A DNA stretch of 64,000 nucleotides from the NCBI GenBank assembly GCA_016712465.1, contig JADJQZ010000001.1, positions 1,116,001-1,180,000 on the forward strand, read 5' to 3'. Source of the DNA: Candidatus Obscuribacter sp. GTDB lineage: Bacteria; Cyanobacteriota; Vampirovibrionia; Obscuribacterales; Obscuribacteraceae. Shown here piece after piece: positions 1 to 8,193 of the stretch. The notes under the pieces were generated by a model, which had not been told where the DNA came from, made no database searches, and was given only the letters and a program-made list of their open reading frames with translations. Numbering within the stretch: the first letter of the stretch is position 1; the number at the start of each line of letters is the position of its first letter. The translations under genes and the position numbers were made by a program.

Positions 1-438
1 CTCCACCGCCGAAGTTACCGGGTTGAGGAATTCGAAGTAGAGTTTTGCTTCGCCGATATTACAGGCAAGCATTGCCGGCGATGAAACGACGCTGGAGTTA
101 GACAGGGGCAGACCGAGATTGGTATTTGCCTTGAAGATTTTGAGGGCGCTCTCGATGGCGTCAAGATGGGCTTGAGTGGGATTAACGTTATCCGAGCTGG
201 CCAGGGTGGCCGAGCCTGTCAGGGCGGCTGCGTCGCAGGCATTTTGCAACTCTTGCTTAGCTAGATAGAGGCGGCTGAATTCAAAGGAGAGAACTACAAT
301 CAGAGGAAAGAGTGTGAGCGAGAATAACATCAGGAGGGAGAGGATGCCCTGACCATCAGCCTTACGTGCGAGCCTGGAACCAGTGTTAGCGCTTTCGACT
401 TTGCTTGTCTTCTTTGTAGTCTTCAAATAGTTTGGCAT
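1..438 (-). CDS. TadG-like Flp pilus-assembly protein, partial (3' end cut by window edge)
   Basis: The reading frame starts at ATG 438 on the minus strand and stays open to base 1, giving 146 residues of an incomplete protein. After about 24 polar and basic residues comes one hydrophobic segment (about residues 29-48), then a stretch reading YLAKQELQNACDAAALTGSA. Basic N terminus, Gly-Gln before the helix and a Q-N-x-x-D-A-A-A-L motif just after it are the hallmark of the TadG N-terminal family. These are single-pass envelope proteins encoded with tight-adherence/Flp pilus genes. It lies just downstream of a TadE-like gene on the same strand (66 bases apart), which supports the call. Most of the extracytoplasmic part lies outside the window, so any von Willebrand-type domain cannot be judged. 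Confidence 0.75.
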   Translation of the reverse strand, partial: MPNYLKTTKKTSKVESANTGSRLARKADGQGILSLLMLFSLTLFPLIVVLSFEFSRLYLAKQELQNACDAAALTGSATLASSDNVNPTQAHLDAIESALKIFKANTNLGLPLSNSSVVSSPAMLACNIGEAKLYFEFLNPVTSAVE

Positions 439-504
439 GATAAGGCTCTTCTGTTTTCAGCAAATATGTAGGTGGGCGGTTTCCGATCTGAGTGAGCGCA
501 CCTG

Positions 505-1101
505 TCACAGGGTTAGACCCTGAGGGTTCTCGCAGTACTGCCTGGCCGATAGTGTGAAGACTATCGGCTTAGAAACACCGGCAATCGGCACCGGTGTCGG
601 GATTGGCAAAAGGGGCGCGCCCAGGCAGTCTGCCGTTACTTGAATTTGATAGGTGTTGACGCTTTGGTCGGCAGGCTTGCTGAGGGGCAGCGCCGAGCTT
701 GTGGTGGCAAGGGTGTTGACATTGGTGACTAGAATTTCGGTCTTGATGTTTTGCACATCGAGACCAGAAAAGGCCGCTTTCACTTGCGCCAATTTTGCAT
801 TACCTTCCGCTACCGCTGAAGGTTTGCCGTCCACGGGTGTTAGGAAGGTGTTGGCTCTGGCGGCTGAGAAACTGGCAAAGTGTATGCCTGCATAGAGGAA
901 GGTCACCCTCAAAAAGGCGGCGCTTAAGTTTAAGAGCGGAAAACCAATGACCATGAAAAGAACCCAGAGCACCAGGGGCAGTTCCGCCGCCACCGAAGCT
1001 CTTTCTCGTCGACCGCGGCTCAATCTTGATTGCTTCCTCGCGCTTCCTTCTATTTTTGCCTGTCGCATCTTCGTCAGCGCTCCATTGATTTTTGCTGCCA
1101 C
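505..1101 (-). CDS. TadE-like pseudopilin-family membrane protein
   Basis: This 198-residue protein has a strongly basic 35-residue N terminus and then one membrane helix (about residues 36-68) whose start, ASVAAELPLVLWVLF, matches the TadE pattern of small residues, a Glu, then a hydrophobic stretch. About 130 extracytoplasmic residues follow. TadE/TadF proteins are minor pseudopilins of tight-adherence pilus systems. No ATPase, secretin or prepilin peptidase of such a system is in the window, so function rests on family resemblance and on the TadG-like gene that follows. The start ATG at 1101 lies inside the 3' end of the upstream TPR gene (28-base overlap), which indicates co-transcription and probably translational coupling. 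Confidence 0.65.
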   Translation of the reverse strand: MAAKINGALTKMRQAKIEGSARKQSRLSRGRRERASVAAELPLVLWVLFMVIGFPLLNLSAAFLRVTFLYAGIHFASFSAARANTFLTPVDGKPSAVAEGNAKLAQVKAAFSGLDVQNIKTEILVTNVNTLATTSSALPLSKPADQSVNTYQIQVTADCLGAPLLPIPTPVPIAGVSKPIVFTLSARQYCENPQGLTL

Positions 1102-1637
1102 AGACCATTCAACTTGCCTCGCTGCATGGCGGCTTCCGGCTCGGGCTTGGAGGATATTTTGAGGAGAAGCAAGAGCTTCTGCCTGGCGGCTTCAGTTTTT
1201 ACCACGCCCAATGCGTCTTTGCAGGCCTGCGCCGCTTGCTCAAGTTTGTGGCTGGAGAGCAGAGATTCGGCATAGCGAACTTGTAATTTTTCGTTGCCGG
1301 ACTCCAGCTTCATGGCTTCACTGAAAGCTTTTGCGGCATGTTCGTATTGTTCGGTATGGGCGTAACTTTCGCCGAGCCAGTAAAAGTCGAGGGCTGTAGG
1401 CGGGTTGGAGCGCCCCGAGCAGATCTGGTGATAAAGAAGGAGAGCTTGAGCGAATTGCCCGCTCTGATAGAGGTTTTGCGCTTTGCTGCGTTCGGTATCG
1501 AGTGTGGTGCTACTGCCGAGGCTGCTGTTTGGGGCAAGATAAGCAAGAGACTGCGCATTTTGGGCTTCAGCGGACGACAGGGAGGTCAGGCTGACAAGTG
1601 TAAGTAAGACGAGGCGGCAGTTAAATCTGCTCATCAT
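1074..1637 (-). CDS. Secreted TPR protein
   Basis: A 187-residue protein with a signal peptide (hydrophobic residues 8-20, cleavage probably after Ala-Glu-Ala near 25). The middle holds two to three tetratricopeptide helix pairs (about residues 75-165) with the usual small and aromatic positions, such as ALDFYWLGESYAHTEQYEHA. TPRs bind other proteins, so it may be a scaffold for the TadE/TadG-like proteins encoded behind it. ATG 1637 is followed at once by a second ATG (1634). A GGGAG ribosome site lies about ten bases upstream of the first. The gene overlaps the TadE-like gene by 28 bases, as tad-locus TPR genes often do. The partner is not known. Confidence 0.65.
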   Translation of the reverse strand: MMSRFNCRLVLLTLVSLTSLSSAEAQNAQSLAYLAPNSSLGSSTTLDTERSKAQNLYQSGQFAQALLLYHQICSGRSNPPTALDFYWLGESYAHTEQYEHAAKAFSEAMKLESGNEKLQVRYAESLLSSHKLEQAAQACKDALGVVKTEAARQKLLLLLKISSKPEPEAAMQRGKLNGLWQQKSMER

Positions 1638-1896
1638 AAGAATGACTCCCTGCTTTATGGTTTGCCAGGGCTAGAAGAAACAATTGCGGTCACGGTTGTA
1701 CCGCCCGGCTTCCAACTCGGTTGTAAGCGGTTTACCTTGTTCCCTTAATTTCAGCCCAATGGCATATTGCACTTTAGAAGTGCAGTACTTTTCGCTGCAA
1801 ATCTTCTTACAGACGCGTGACCAAAAGCGGACAATTCCTGCGGGAAATACGCTGCTGGCAAGCCCTTCGTGTCAAGAGGGGAAGGTGCTCTGACTT

Positions 1897-2439
1897 TTAT
1901 CTGGGCGGCCAGACTGCTCGTTGTTTCCTTTCTTGCAGCTCTTGCAATTCTTGAGCGGCTTGCGCCGCTTCTTCCGCCTGTTTTCTGTTGGCTTCCCGCT
2001 GCTCTGCCAGCTGCTCAGCCAGCTTTTCTTCCGGGCTTTGACGAGCCATAAGTGGAGAGTTGCCCACAACGAGTGTAATCTGGCTGGGACCGAGGATGGG
2101 GGCCAGTATATTGGCCATGAAAGCGAGCGTGGCATTGATCACGGCAAGGGAGCTGTTTCTTTCCCTGATACTTTTGCCCCAGTATGATGCACAGTCTTTC
2201 GTTATGACCATTCCGTCTTTGCGCCGGTAGAAGCGCACGCATAGCTTGCCTTCTTTCTCTTCTATGAGAGCGAGGGCCTCTTCCTTTGTCATTGCCGAAA
2301 GGTTGTAGACATTTTGTCGGCAGGACTGGCAGAATCGAATTCGCTCATCGCCGCTCATTTTTTGCCATTTCATGGGGCAATTGAAGAGCATCGGCATCGC
2401 AAAAAGAGGGTCTTCTTCCTTCTCCAATTCCGATGCCAT
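1897..2439 (-). CDS. Cys-motif membrane protein with C-terminal coiled coil, unknown function
   Basis: A 180-residue protein of no assigned function. The N terminus has C21 and a CQSCRQNVYNLS motif (C37, C40), followed by Cys 67 and Cys 83; this spacing suggests a small metal-binding or redox module. I recognise this C-x-x-C-x-x-N-V-Y-N-L-S block as one found in short hypothetical proteins of many bacteria. A hydrophobic stretch (about 97-125) could be one or two membrane passes. The last 45 residues are Glu/Gln/Ala-rich and should form a coiled coil. ATG 2439 is preferred because GAGG ends six bases before it; the in-frame ATG at 2451 has no convincing ribosome site. It stands alone on the minus strand. 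Confidence 0.6.
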   Translation of the reverse strand: MASELEKEEDPLFAMPMLFNCPMKWQKMSGDERIRFCQSCRQNVYNLSAMTKEEALALIEEKEGKLCVRFYRRKDGMVITKDCASYWGKSIRERNSSLAVINATLAFMANILAPILGPSQITLVVGNSPLMARQSPEEKLAEQLAEQREANRKQAEEAAQAAQELQELQERKQRAVWPPR

Positions 2440-2647
2440 AGTCAACCTCATCCCAGTCTCAGAAGGGTTTCCGGGGCCCGGCGCAGAAGAATTCAGGCGT
2501 GCCTGAATAGCAGTTCAAAGAACCTAGTTTGTTCTGCCCGGTGTTTCAAGATGGCTAACCGACGAGCTTTCGAAATTTACAAAGTGATATGGAGGCGGGT
2601 TGCGTGCCCATCTAGTTTATAAACAGTCTCATTTAGAAGCAGATTGA

Positions 2648-3850
2648 TCAGGGGCAGACCGGCGCCAGATGCTCGTGAAATTCGCCTGTGTATTTGAATT
2701 TGGGAGCAATGACAAGCTTGCCGGCTTTGTCGATGTAGCCCCATTTGCCTGATAGGTACACACTGGCCAGTCCTTCCGAGAAACGGTCGGCAGCGTCGAA
2801 TTGCGGTGGAATCAGTGTCTTGCCGGTCAGTTTGATATAGCCCCATTTGCCGGGAATCCACGAACGGTAGCCTTTACCGATATTTTGCCAGGTTCCGAAC
2901 TGCACGGCTGCTGTGTCTTGCGATGGAGCGTGCACATCTTGGAATTGCGGTTTGATAGAGAGTTTGCCGTCAGTGTTCAGAAAGCCCCAGCGGTCCGGGC
3001 GATTTACACCCTGTTTGTAACCCAGGGCCACCGGCGCTAGATTTTGCGAGAATAGACCGGCTGCTTCGAATTGACTATCGATAACGGTCTTGCCGCTTTT
3101 GTCGATATAACTCCAGTGCGCGCCGCGCACTTCGTAACGGTCTTCACTCACTTTGAACTGGTAAGAACCGAAGCCGTCGCCTGTCATTACGGCTGCTCTG
3201 TTGTCGCTAAAGCGACAGACAGTTTGAAAGTTCGGTTCAATCTTCCATGTGCCGGTGCGATCGATAAAGCCCCACTTGAGGCTGGACCGGCTTGCCGGTG
3301 CCAGCCCTTCCGAGAAACTGGAAACGTCTTCGAACTGTGGTTCAATGACGAATTTACCGCTCTTGTCGATGAAGCCCCATTTGCCTTGTCTGGCTGCTGC
3401 CAGTCCTTCAGAAAAGGCCAGCACTTCTTCAAACTGTGGTTGAATGACGAGTTTACCTGAGCTATCTATAAAGCCCCACTTCGCTTCGCCGTTGTCGGCT
3501 TCTTCGCTCTTTTCTGACTGCTCATCTTGATCGTCCCTGGATTGCTCTCCGCCGGCGGCTGCTTTTGCCTTCGCTGAGACATTTACTTTTACGGCTGCCA
3601 GACCTTCACGGAACTCTCCCGCCGCCATGAACCGGGGCTTGATGGCATAGTCGCCGCTGGGAGAGATATAGCCCCAGCGCGGGTCTGCACCATCATCATC
3701 CGAGGCCGCGGCCGGTGCCCATTGGCTGAGACTACCCAACCATAGCAGGGAAGCTGTAAAGGCAAGCAGCCGCCTGCCGGTTTTGCGGCTGGAGCGGCGC
3801 ACGCGCTTTATTGAGTCTTTCTCTAGGGTTGGTCTGGAGGGAGCGAGCAT
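2648..3850 (-). CDS. Exported WG-repeat protein (8 repeats)
   Basis: A 400-residue protein: basic N terminus, hydrophobic segment (about residues 27-48) ending in an Ala-rich stretch that fits a signal peptide, then eight WG repeats. Each repeat begins WGYI, WGFI, WGFL or WSYI, continues with a D/K-x-x-G turn and ends in a P-x-F element, as in WGFIDKSGKFVIEPQF. The spacing widens between repeats four and seven. A charged insertion rich in Glu, Asp, Lys and Ser sits between repeats one and two (about residues 93-122). WG repeats form beta structures used for binding in exported proteins, but no reaction is known. AAGGAA seven bases before ATG 3850 is a good ribosome site. Confidence 0.8.
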   Translation of the reverse strand: MLAPSRPTLEKDSIKRVRRSSRKTGRRLLAFTASLLWLGSLSQWAPAAASDDDGADPRWGYISPSGDYAIKPRFMAAGEFREGLAAVKVNVSAKAKAAAGGEQSRDDQDEQSEKSEEADNGEAKWGFIDSSGKLVIQPQFEEVLAFSEGLAAARQGKWGFIDKSGKFVIEPQFEDVSSFSEGLAPASRSSLKWGFIDRTGTWKIEPNFQTVCRFSDNRAAVMTGDGFGSYQFKVSEDRYEVRGAHWSYIDKSGKTVIDSQFEAAGLFSQNLAPVALGYKQGVNRPDRWGFLNTDGKLSIKPQFQDVHAPSQDTAAVQFGTWQNIGKGYRSWIPGKWGYIKLTGKTLIPPQFDAADRFSEGLASVYLSGKWGYIDKAGKLVIAPKFKYTGEFHEHLAPVCP

Positions 3851-4387
3851 CTTGAAATTCCTTGTCCTTTCAGTGCAGTTTCAGTGAGCTTGCTTTACTT
3901 ACTTCTTTATTCTTGGAGTTATTGGCCGGCTCTGTGGAGTCTAGCTCTTGCTCCACTGCCGAGCCGATCGATTTAGGCGGTTTTATGGCTACTTGAGATT
4001 TCCCGGTGTTTACTGGCAGTTACTTGCGGACTTTGACAGGCTTTTGCGGATTCTGGTATTTCCGGCACATCTCTGGGCTTGTGAGGCCGCCTCCCAGGCT
4101 CGCGCGCTCGCCTCTGTACTACTGGCTAAGATAGAACTATAAAAAGTAGTAAAAGCGACAGCCCCCCCCCACCGAACCAGGTTGTTTTTATTAGCCTCCA
4201 TGAGAAAATCAAGCTTCTCGGGCTCTCATTGGCTGCCAAGTGTGCTATTGGCGTTCAGTTGTGGAAAACTATAGGGACCGGCCCCGGAGCGGCGGCGTAT
4301 TCTTGTCGCTGCCCTGGTACGGACAGTCAGTTGCGATGTGAATTGCGATAATAATTGCGGACGTGTGAGGATGGTCGGTTGGTGGAC
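3851..4387. other. Non-coding gap of about 540 bases between divergent genes
   Basis: This stretch separates the WG-repeat gene (minus) from the methyltransferase gene (plus). Short open frames at 3948-4142 and 4010-4201 lack ribosome sites and recognisable protein character. A run of nine C residues lies at 4162-4170. Two weak promoter-like pairs face right: TTGACA at 4033-4038 with TATTTC at 4057-4062, and TTGGCG at 4248-4253 with TATAGG at 4270-4275 (16-base spacer). The second could serve the methyltransferase. I see no RNA gene or repeat here. Confidence 0.4.
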
Positions 4388-5086
4388 ATGAAGCAAGAGC
4401 CTCAAGTGAAAGAGGTTACGCCCTATAACTCGGAACAGGCCAAGTTTGAATTCCTGGTGGAACGAATTTCTACCAGGGTGCGGGGCAAGATTTTTGAGTC
4501 TTTCAAGCGCCTGGTGCCGCCTACCCGCGAGTTAAAGGTGCTGGACGTGGGCGTAACTTGTGACCGTCGAGCCGATTCTAATTTTTTCGAATTGCACTAT
4601 CCTTATAAAGATCGCATTACCGCCGTTGGGCTTGAGAATGCGGCCTTCCTGGAGGAAATCTATCCCGGCCTGACCTATGTCAAAGCCGATGCCCTGGATT
4701 TACCCTTTGAAGATGATTCTTTCGATGTAGTTGTAAGCTGGGCGGTTATTGAGCATGTGGGCTCAAGAGAACGGCAAAGGCGCTTTATCAATGAGCTTTC
4801 CCGGGTGGGTAAGAAGATCTTTGTCACCACCCCCAACCGCTGGTATCCGGTGGAGTTTCATACAGTGTTGCCCTTCATGCACTGGCTGCCGCCCAATCAG
4901 TTTCGCTCTATTTTGAAAGCCCTTAAGAAAGACTATTTCGCCGATGAGGCCAATCTCAATTTGCTCGACGAGAAGGAATTTTTTGCCCTGGCGCCCCAGG
5001 GCATGAAGGTACAGGAAGCGCATGCTCGCTTGCTGGGACCTGTTTCCAATTTGGTGCTTTATGGGGAATGGCAAGGTCAGGACTGA
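4388..5086 (+). CDS. Class I SAM-dependent methyltransferase
   Basis: A roughly 232-residue methyltransferase. The Rossmann core shows motif I as VLDVGVT (about residues 52-58), a following acidic loop, the D-A-L-D-L-P-F motif typical of methyltransferase type 11 proteins, and DVVVSWAVIEHV, the usual motif IV/V region. The glycine-rich loop is degenerate (Val-Thr-Cys in place of Gly-x-Gly), but the rest is ordinary. The substrate cannot be read from the sequence. Its 3' end meets the glycosyltransferase operon on the other strand with a six-base gap. The start is uncertain: ATG 4388 is the first ATG, but TTG 4379 lies eight bases after a GAGG and could be used, and the frame is open from TTG 4355. 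Confidence 0.75.
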   Translation: MKQEPQVKEVTPYNSEQAKFEFLVERISTRVRGKIFESFKRLVPPTRELKVLDVGVTCDRRADSNFFELHYPYKDRITAVGLENAAFLEEIYPGLTYVKADALDLPFEDDSFDVVVSWAVIEHVGSRERQRRFINELSRVGKKIFVTTPNRWYPVEFHTVLPFMHWLPPNQFRSILKALKKDYFADEANLNLLDEKEFFALAPQGMKVQEAHARLLGPVSNLVLYGEWQGQD

Positions 5087-5092
5087 GCCCGA

Positions 5093-7024
5093 TCATTGGG
5101 TTTTGTCTTCCGATTTGCCTTCAGACCGGCTTTCAATATTGTTCTCTTTCAATAGTTTCACCATGAAGGTGGAGGGCCGCTTGCCTGGCTCCGGTACTGC
5201 AATGAGCCTGCCGTTTTCGTCAATGGTCTGCCAGCCTTCGTCTCTGGCGGTAGTCGTGCCGGCCAGATCTTCCTCTTTCATATTGAGAGGCACTTCCTTG
5301 AGATAGGGCTCTTGCACCAGGGCTTTTACCCCTAGCTCTTGCAGCCTTCTGTAAATGGCTTGTCTACCTTCTCTGGATAGTTGCCAGAAAGCTTTGATGT
5401 CGGTGATATCGGCTACGATTTCCAGTTTTGCCAGACGGGCAAAGAAGTAACGGCAACTGCCCAATTGGGCAATGCGATCACCGGGTTTCAGACCGAGCTG
5501 AGACAGTGCCCCTGGTATGAGCAATTCTACAGACTGAAATCCTTCTCCCAGGGCTTTCTGGTTTGTCAAAAGGGGCCAATAACCACCGCCCACAAGAGCG
5601 AGCCTGATCAAGATGAAGCCTACTATGGGCGCAGCCGCCGCCAGCCAGACTTTTCGCCTCTGGAGACGAGGCGGCTTAGTGCAGGACAGGAAGATGCAGG
5701 CATAGACCGGCACCAGATACGGTGTGTAGTAACGATCGGAATTGACGGTCACGTCTATGCCCAACATGATAAAGCCCAAACCGACGGCTGCCGGCAACCA
5801 GAGCGGTAATGTCTCTGGCAGGGCGTGTCGGCTCAAAGGAACGGTTTTTGAGCATACAGCGGTCAGGAAAAGGATGAGCAGCCCGCCGCCAAAGAGCAGT
5901 GTATACCGCAGGGCATTGGCAATCACTCTTGGTATGTATTCATGCCATTCGATGATGAGCGGCACGCCCTCATACCAGTAAGACGGTGCATACCAGGGCG
6001 CATAGGTGGTGCCCGGGAACTGTCCCTGGAATTCGTATACTTCCGGCTTGGTGCCGAGCAGGCGGGTGGGATGTACGAATTCGGGAGAGCGTCCGTGAAT
6101 TATGGGCTGCTTGAGGAAGATGTTCCAGCTTTGACCGACCTTCCACACATCGCTGAAAGTAAGGTGCCCAGCCTTTTGCGATATTAATGCAATGTAGGGT
6201 GTCACCAAAACTGTCAGGAGCACAAAGGCGGTAAGGAGCGGTTTGCGTATTTGCTTCTGGCTGAGAGTTTCCGGTACGAGCGCCAGCAACAAGAGGTAAG
6301 AGTAGGAAAGCATGGGCGCTTTGCAGAAGTAACCGAGGGCGCCGACGAAGGCCAGCAGGAGGGCGGTAAGCATGGCTCCGCCTCTACCGCTTCGGCTCAA
6401 GCGTCTCAATTTGAGGGTGAGCGCCGTGGCTGTGAAGCCGAGGGCGCTGGCCAGAAGGTCTGGGGTGCCGTACATGGTTTGCCCCAGGGCCAGGCTCGAG
6501 TATATAAAGATGAAGCTGAGGAAGACGACCATCAAGCTGTAGAACCAATTCTGGTCGCCTTCTGTGCTGCCTTCTTCGCTGCCTTCGGCTCTAGCGGGTT
6601 GGGCTTCTTGCGGCTCCTGTCCGGCCTCGCCGCTGGCTTGTTTTTGTTTTTCTAGATTGGATAATTTGAAATTCTCCTCCAGGCGTTGCTTCAGCTCACC
6701 TAGTAAAAAAGCAAAAGAAGCAGTCAGGCTCAGGTAAATACAGACATTGGTAAGCCGCACCGTCAAAAGCTGCATCTCCACGGGGGAGGCCGAGAGCTTC
6801 AATACTAATGCCGTCAAAATGCCGTAAAGAGGTGACCAGTATGGATTTAGGAACAGTTGAAAGTTGCCGTTGAGGAAGTCCTCACCATTGTCCAGGTAAG
6901 AAATCAAATCAGTATCCCAGAGGTTGGCAAGTCGCGACCAGGCCAGAGCTTCTTCCAGCGCCAACAAGAACCCGCCGCACAATATGGCGGTGGTTGCGAG
7001 CCTGGCGGCTCCGGTCAGCTTCAC
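5093..7024 (-). CDS. GT-C-like multi-pass membrane glycosyltransferase
   Basis: A 643-residue protein with about ten or more hydrophobic segments over its first 460 residues and a soluble C-terminal domain. After the first helix comes TDLISYLDNGEDFLNG, an acidic first periplasmic loop of the kind that carries the catalytic Asp in GT-C enzymes using polyprenyl-phosphate sugars (ArnT/PMT type). A highly charged Glu/Gln/Ala loop (about residues 115-160) is unusual. The gene is last in a four-gene operon (desaturase, methyltransferase, GT2, this gene) and overlaps the GT2 gene by four bases. Inference: the GT2 enzyme makes a polyprenyl-linked sugar and this protein transfers it outside the membrane. 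Confidence 0.7.
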   Translation of the reverse strand: MKLTGAARLATTAILCGGFLLALEEALAWSRLANLWDTDLISYLDNGEDFLNGNFQLFLNPYWSPLYGILTALVLKLSASPVEMQLLTVRLTNVCIYLSLTASFAFLLGELKQRLEENFKLSNLEKQKQASGEAGQEPQEAQPARAEGSEEGSTEGDQNWFYSLMVVFLSFIFIYSSLALGQTMYGTPDLLASALGFTATALTLKLRRLSRSGRGGAMLTALLLAFVGALGYFCKAPMLSYSYLLLLALVPETLSQKQIRKPLLTAFVLLTVLVTPYIALISQKAGHLTFSDVWKVGQSWNIFLKQPIIHGRSPEFVHPTRLLGTKPEVYEFQGQFPGTTYAPWYAPSYWYEGVPLIIEWHEYIPRVIANALRYTLLFGGGLLILFLTAVCSKTVPLSRHALPETLPLWLPAAVGLGFIMLGIDVTVNSDRYYTPYLVPVYACIFLSCTKPPRLQRRKVWLAAAAPIVGFILIRLALVGGGYWPLLTNQKALGEGFQSVELLIPGALSQLGLKPGDRIAQLGSCRYFFARLAKLEIVADITDIKAFWQLSREGRQAIYRRLQELGVKALVQEPYLKEVPLNMKEEDLAGTTTARDEGWQTIDENGRLIAVPEPGKRPSTFMVKLLKENNIESRSEGKSEDKTQ

Positions 7025-8193
7025 CCGGGCTCTCCCTTACTCATGGACATGGCTGAAATAAAGAGCGATGAGAAGAAGCAGGAGACGCCGATGATGATCA
7101 AAGTACTGGCGAAGGCTGCAAACTCTGGACGAGGCAGGGGCGTCAGACCCAGGTTGAGCCATTTGAAGACCAGAACGGCCATGATGGCGCTGCCGGTCAA
7201 GGTTAACAATAGTCCTGTAATCAAGCCTGTTTCCAACTTAAACAATTTGTAGAAGGAAAGTATGAAAGGATTGTTTCTGTCAAAGCGCCGGCTCCAGGAA
7301 TAGGTTTTGGCATGGAGCCAGAGGCTCAAGATCTGGAAGCCGGTTACGGCCATGGTCAATGCCACCATCGCTGATACTACGCCCAGCGCCCTTCCTTCCG
7401 ACTGAATGAGCCGTAAGAGCACGACCAGGTGCAAAAGCATGCCGCCGCCAAAGAGGAACAGCCCGGGAATGAGAAAAACCTTGTTGGGGGCGTAAATAAG
7501 CATCATGCGCAGGCTGCGCCAGCCGTCTTTGAAGGTGTTGAGCTTCGATTCGCCCAGGCGCTCCCCCAGTGTGATCGGTATTTCCTGGATGCGCAAACCG
7601 GCAAGTTGAGCGTTTATAGCCAGTTCCAGGTTGAATTCCATGCCCGGGCTGACCGGCCGGATTTTTTCGTAAGCTTCTCGGGTGAAGGCGCGGTAACCGC
7701 AGTAGACATCAGAATAACGGGTGGCAAAGAGGAGGTTCAAGATGAAGGTGAGCATGGGATTGCCCACATAGCGGTGCAGCCAGGTGATGTTCTTTTCGCC
7801 CTTGCCCAGATAACGGCTGCCCGTGACAAAGTCATATTTGCCCTCTTGTAGACCTTTGAGGAAGTCGGGAATCATAGTCAGGTCATAAGTGTCGTCGGCA
7901 TCAGCCATGATCAGATAACGGCCGCGGGCATGCTCAAAGCCTTTCAAATAAGCATTGCCGTAACCTTTGAGGGGCTGGTGACAGAGGTTGGCTCCCATTG
8001 ACTGGGCGATTTCCACGGAGCGATCGGTGGAGCCGTTATCGGAGACCACCACTTCGCCGTCGATGTTGTGCTCCTTAAAAGTTTTCTGGATTTTTTCAAT
8101 GCAAATACCGAGTGCCTTTTCTTCATTCAGGCAGGGCATCACCACTGATACCAGGGGGCTTAGTTTGTCTGGCTGGTCATCTTGGCTTGTCAT
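7021..8193 (-). CDS. GT2 family glycosyltransferase, polyprenyl-phosphate sugar synthase type with C-terminal membrane part
   Basis: A 390-residue protein. Residues 12-240 form a GT-A domain: VSVVMPCLNEEKALG at the start, DNGSTDRSVEIA, the DxD-type metal motif in MADADDTYDL, and a GSRYLGKGEKN segment typical of dolichol-phosphate-mannose-synthase-like enzymes. Four hydrophobic helices fill the C-terminal 150 residues. The family transfers a sugar from a nucleotide donor to undecaprenyl phosphate (or similar) on the cytoplasmic face. It overlaps both neighbours by four bases (ATGA type), so the operon is translationally coupled. The sugar is not predictable. Confidence 0.85.
   Translation of the reverse strand: MTSQDDQPDKLSPLVSVVMPCLNEEKALGICIEKIQKTFKEHNIDGEVVVSDNGSTDRSVEIAQSMGANLCHQPLKGYGNAYLKGFEHARGRYLIMADADDTYDLTMIPDFLKGLQEGKYDFVTGSRYLGKGEKNITWLHRYVGNPMLTFILNLLFATRYSDVYCGYRAFTREAYEKIRPVSPGMEFNLELAINAQLAGLRIQEIPITLGERLGESKLNTFKDGWRSLRMMLIYAPNKVFLIPGLFLFGGGMLLHLVVLLRLIQSEGRALGVVSAMVALTMAVTGFQILSLWLHAKTYSWSRRFDRNNPFILSFYKLFKLETGLITGLLLTLTGSAIMAVLVFKWLNLGLTPLPRPEFAAFASTLIIIGVSCFFSSLFISAMSMSKGEPG

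Noticed and set aside
4162..4170. Run of nine C residues as a phase-variation tract
   Set aside because: It is in non-coding sequence and not clearly in a promoter spacer, so no effect can be proposed.
3948..4201. Two short frames in the gap at 3851-4387
   Set aside because: No ribosome sites, no hydrophobic or domain pattern, and they overlap each other on opposite strands.
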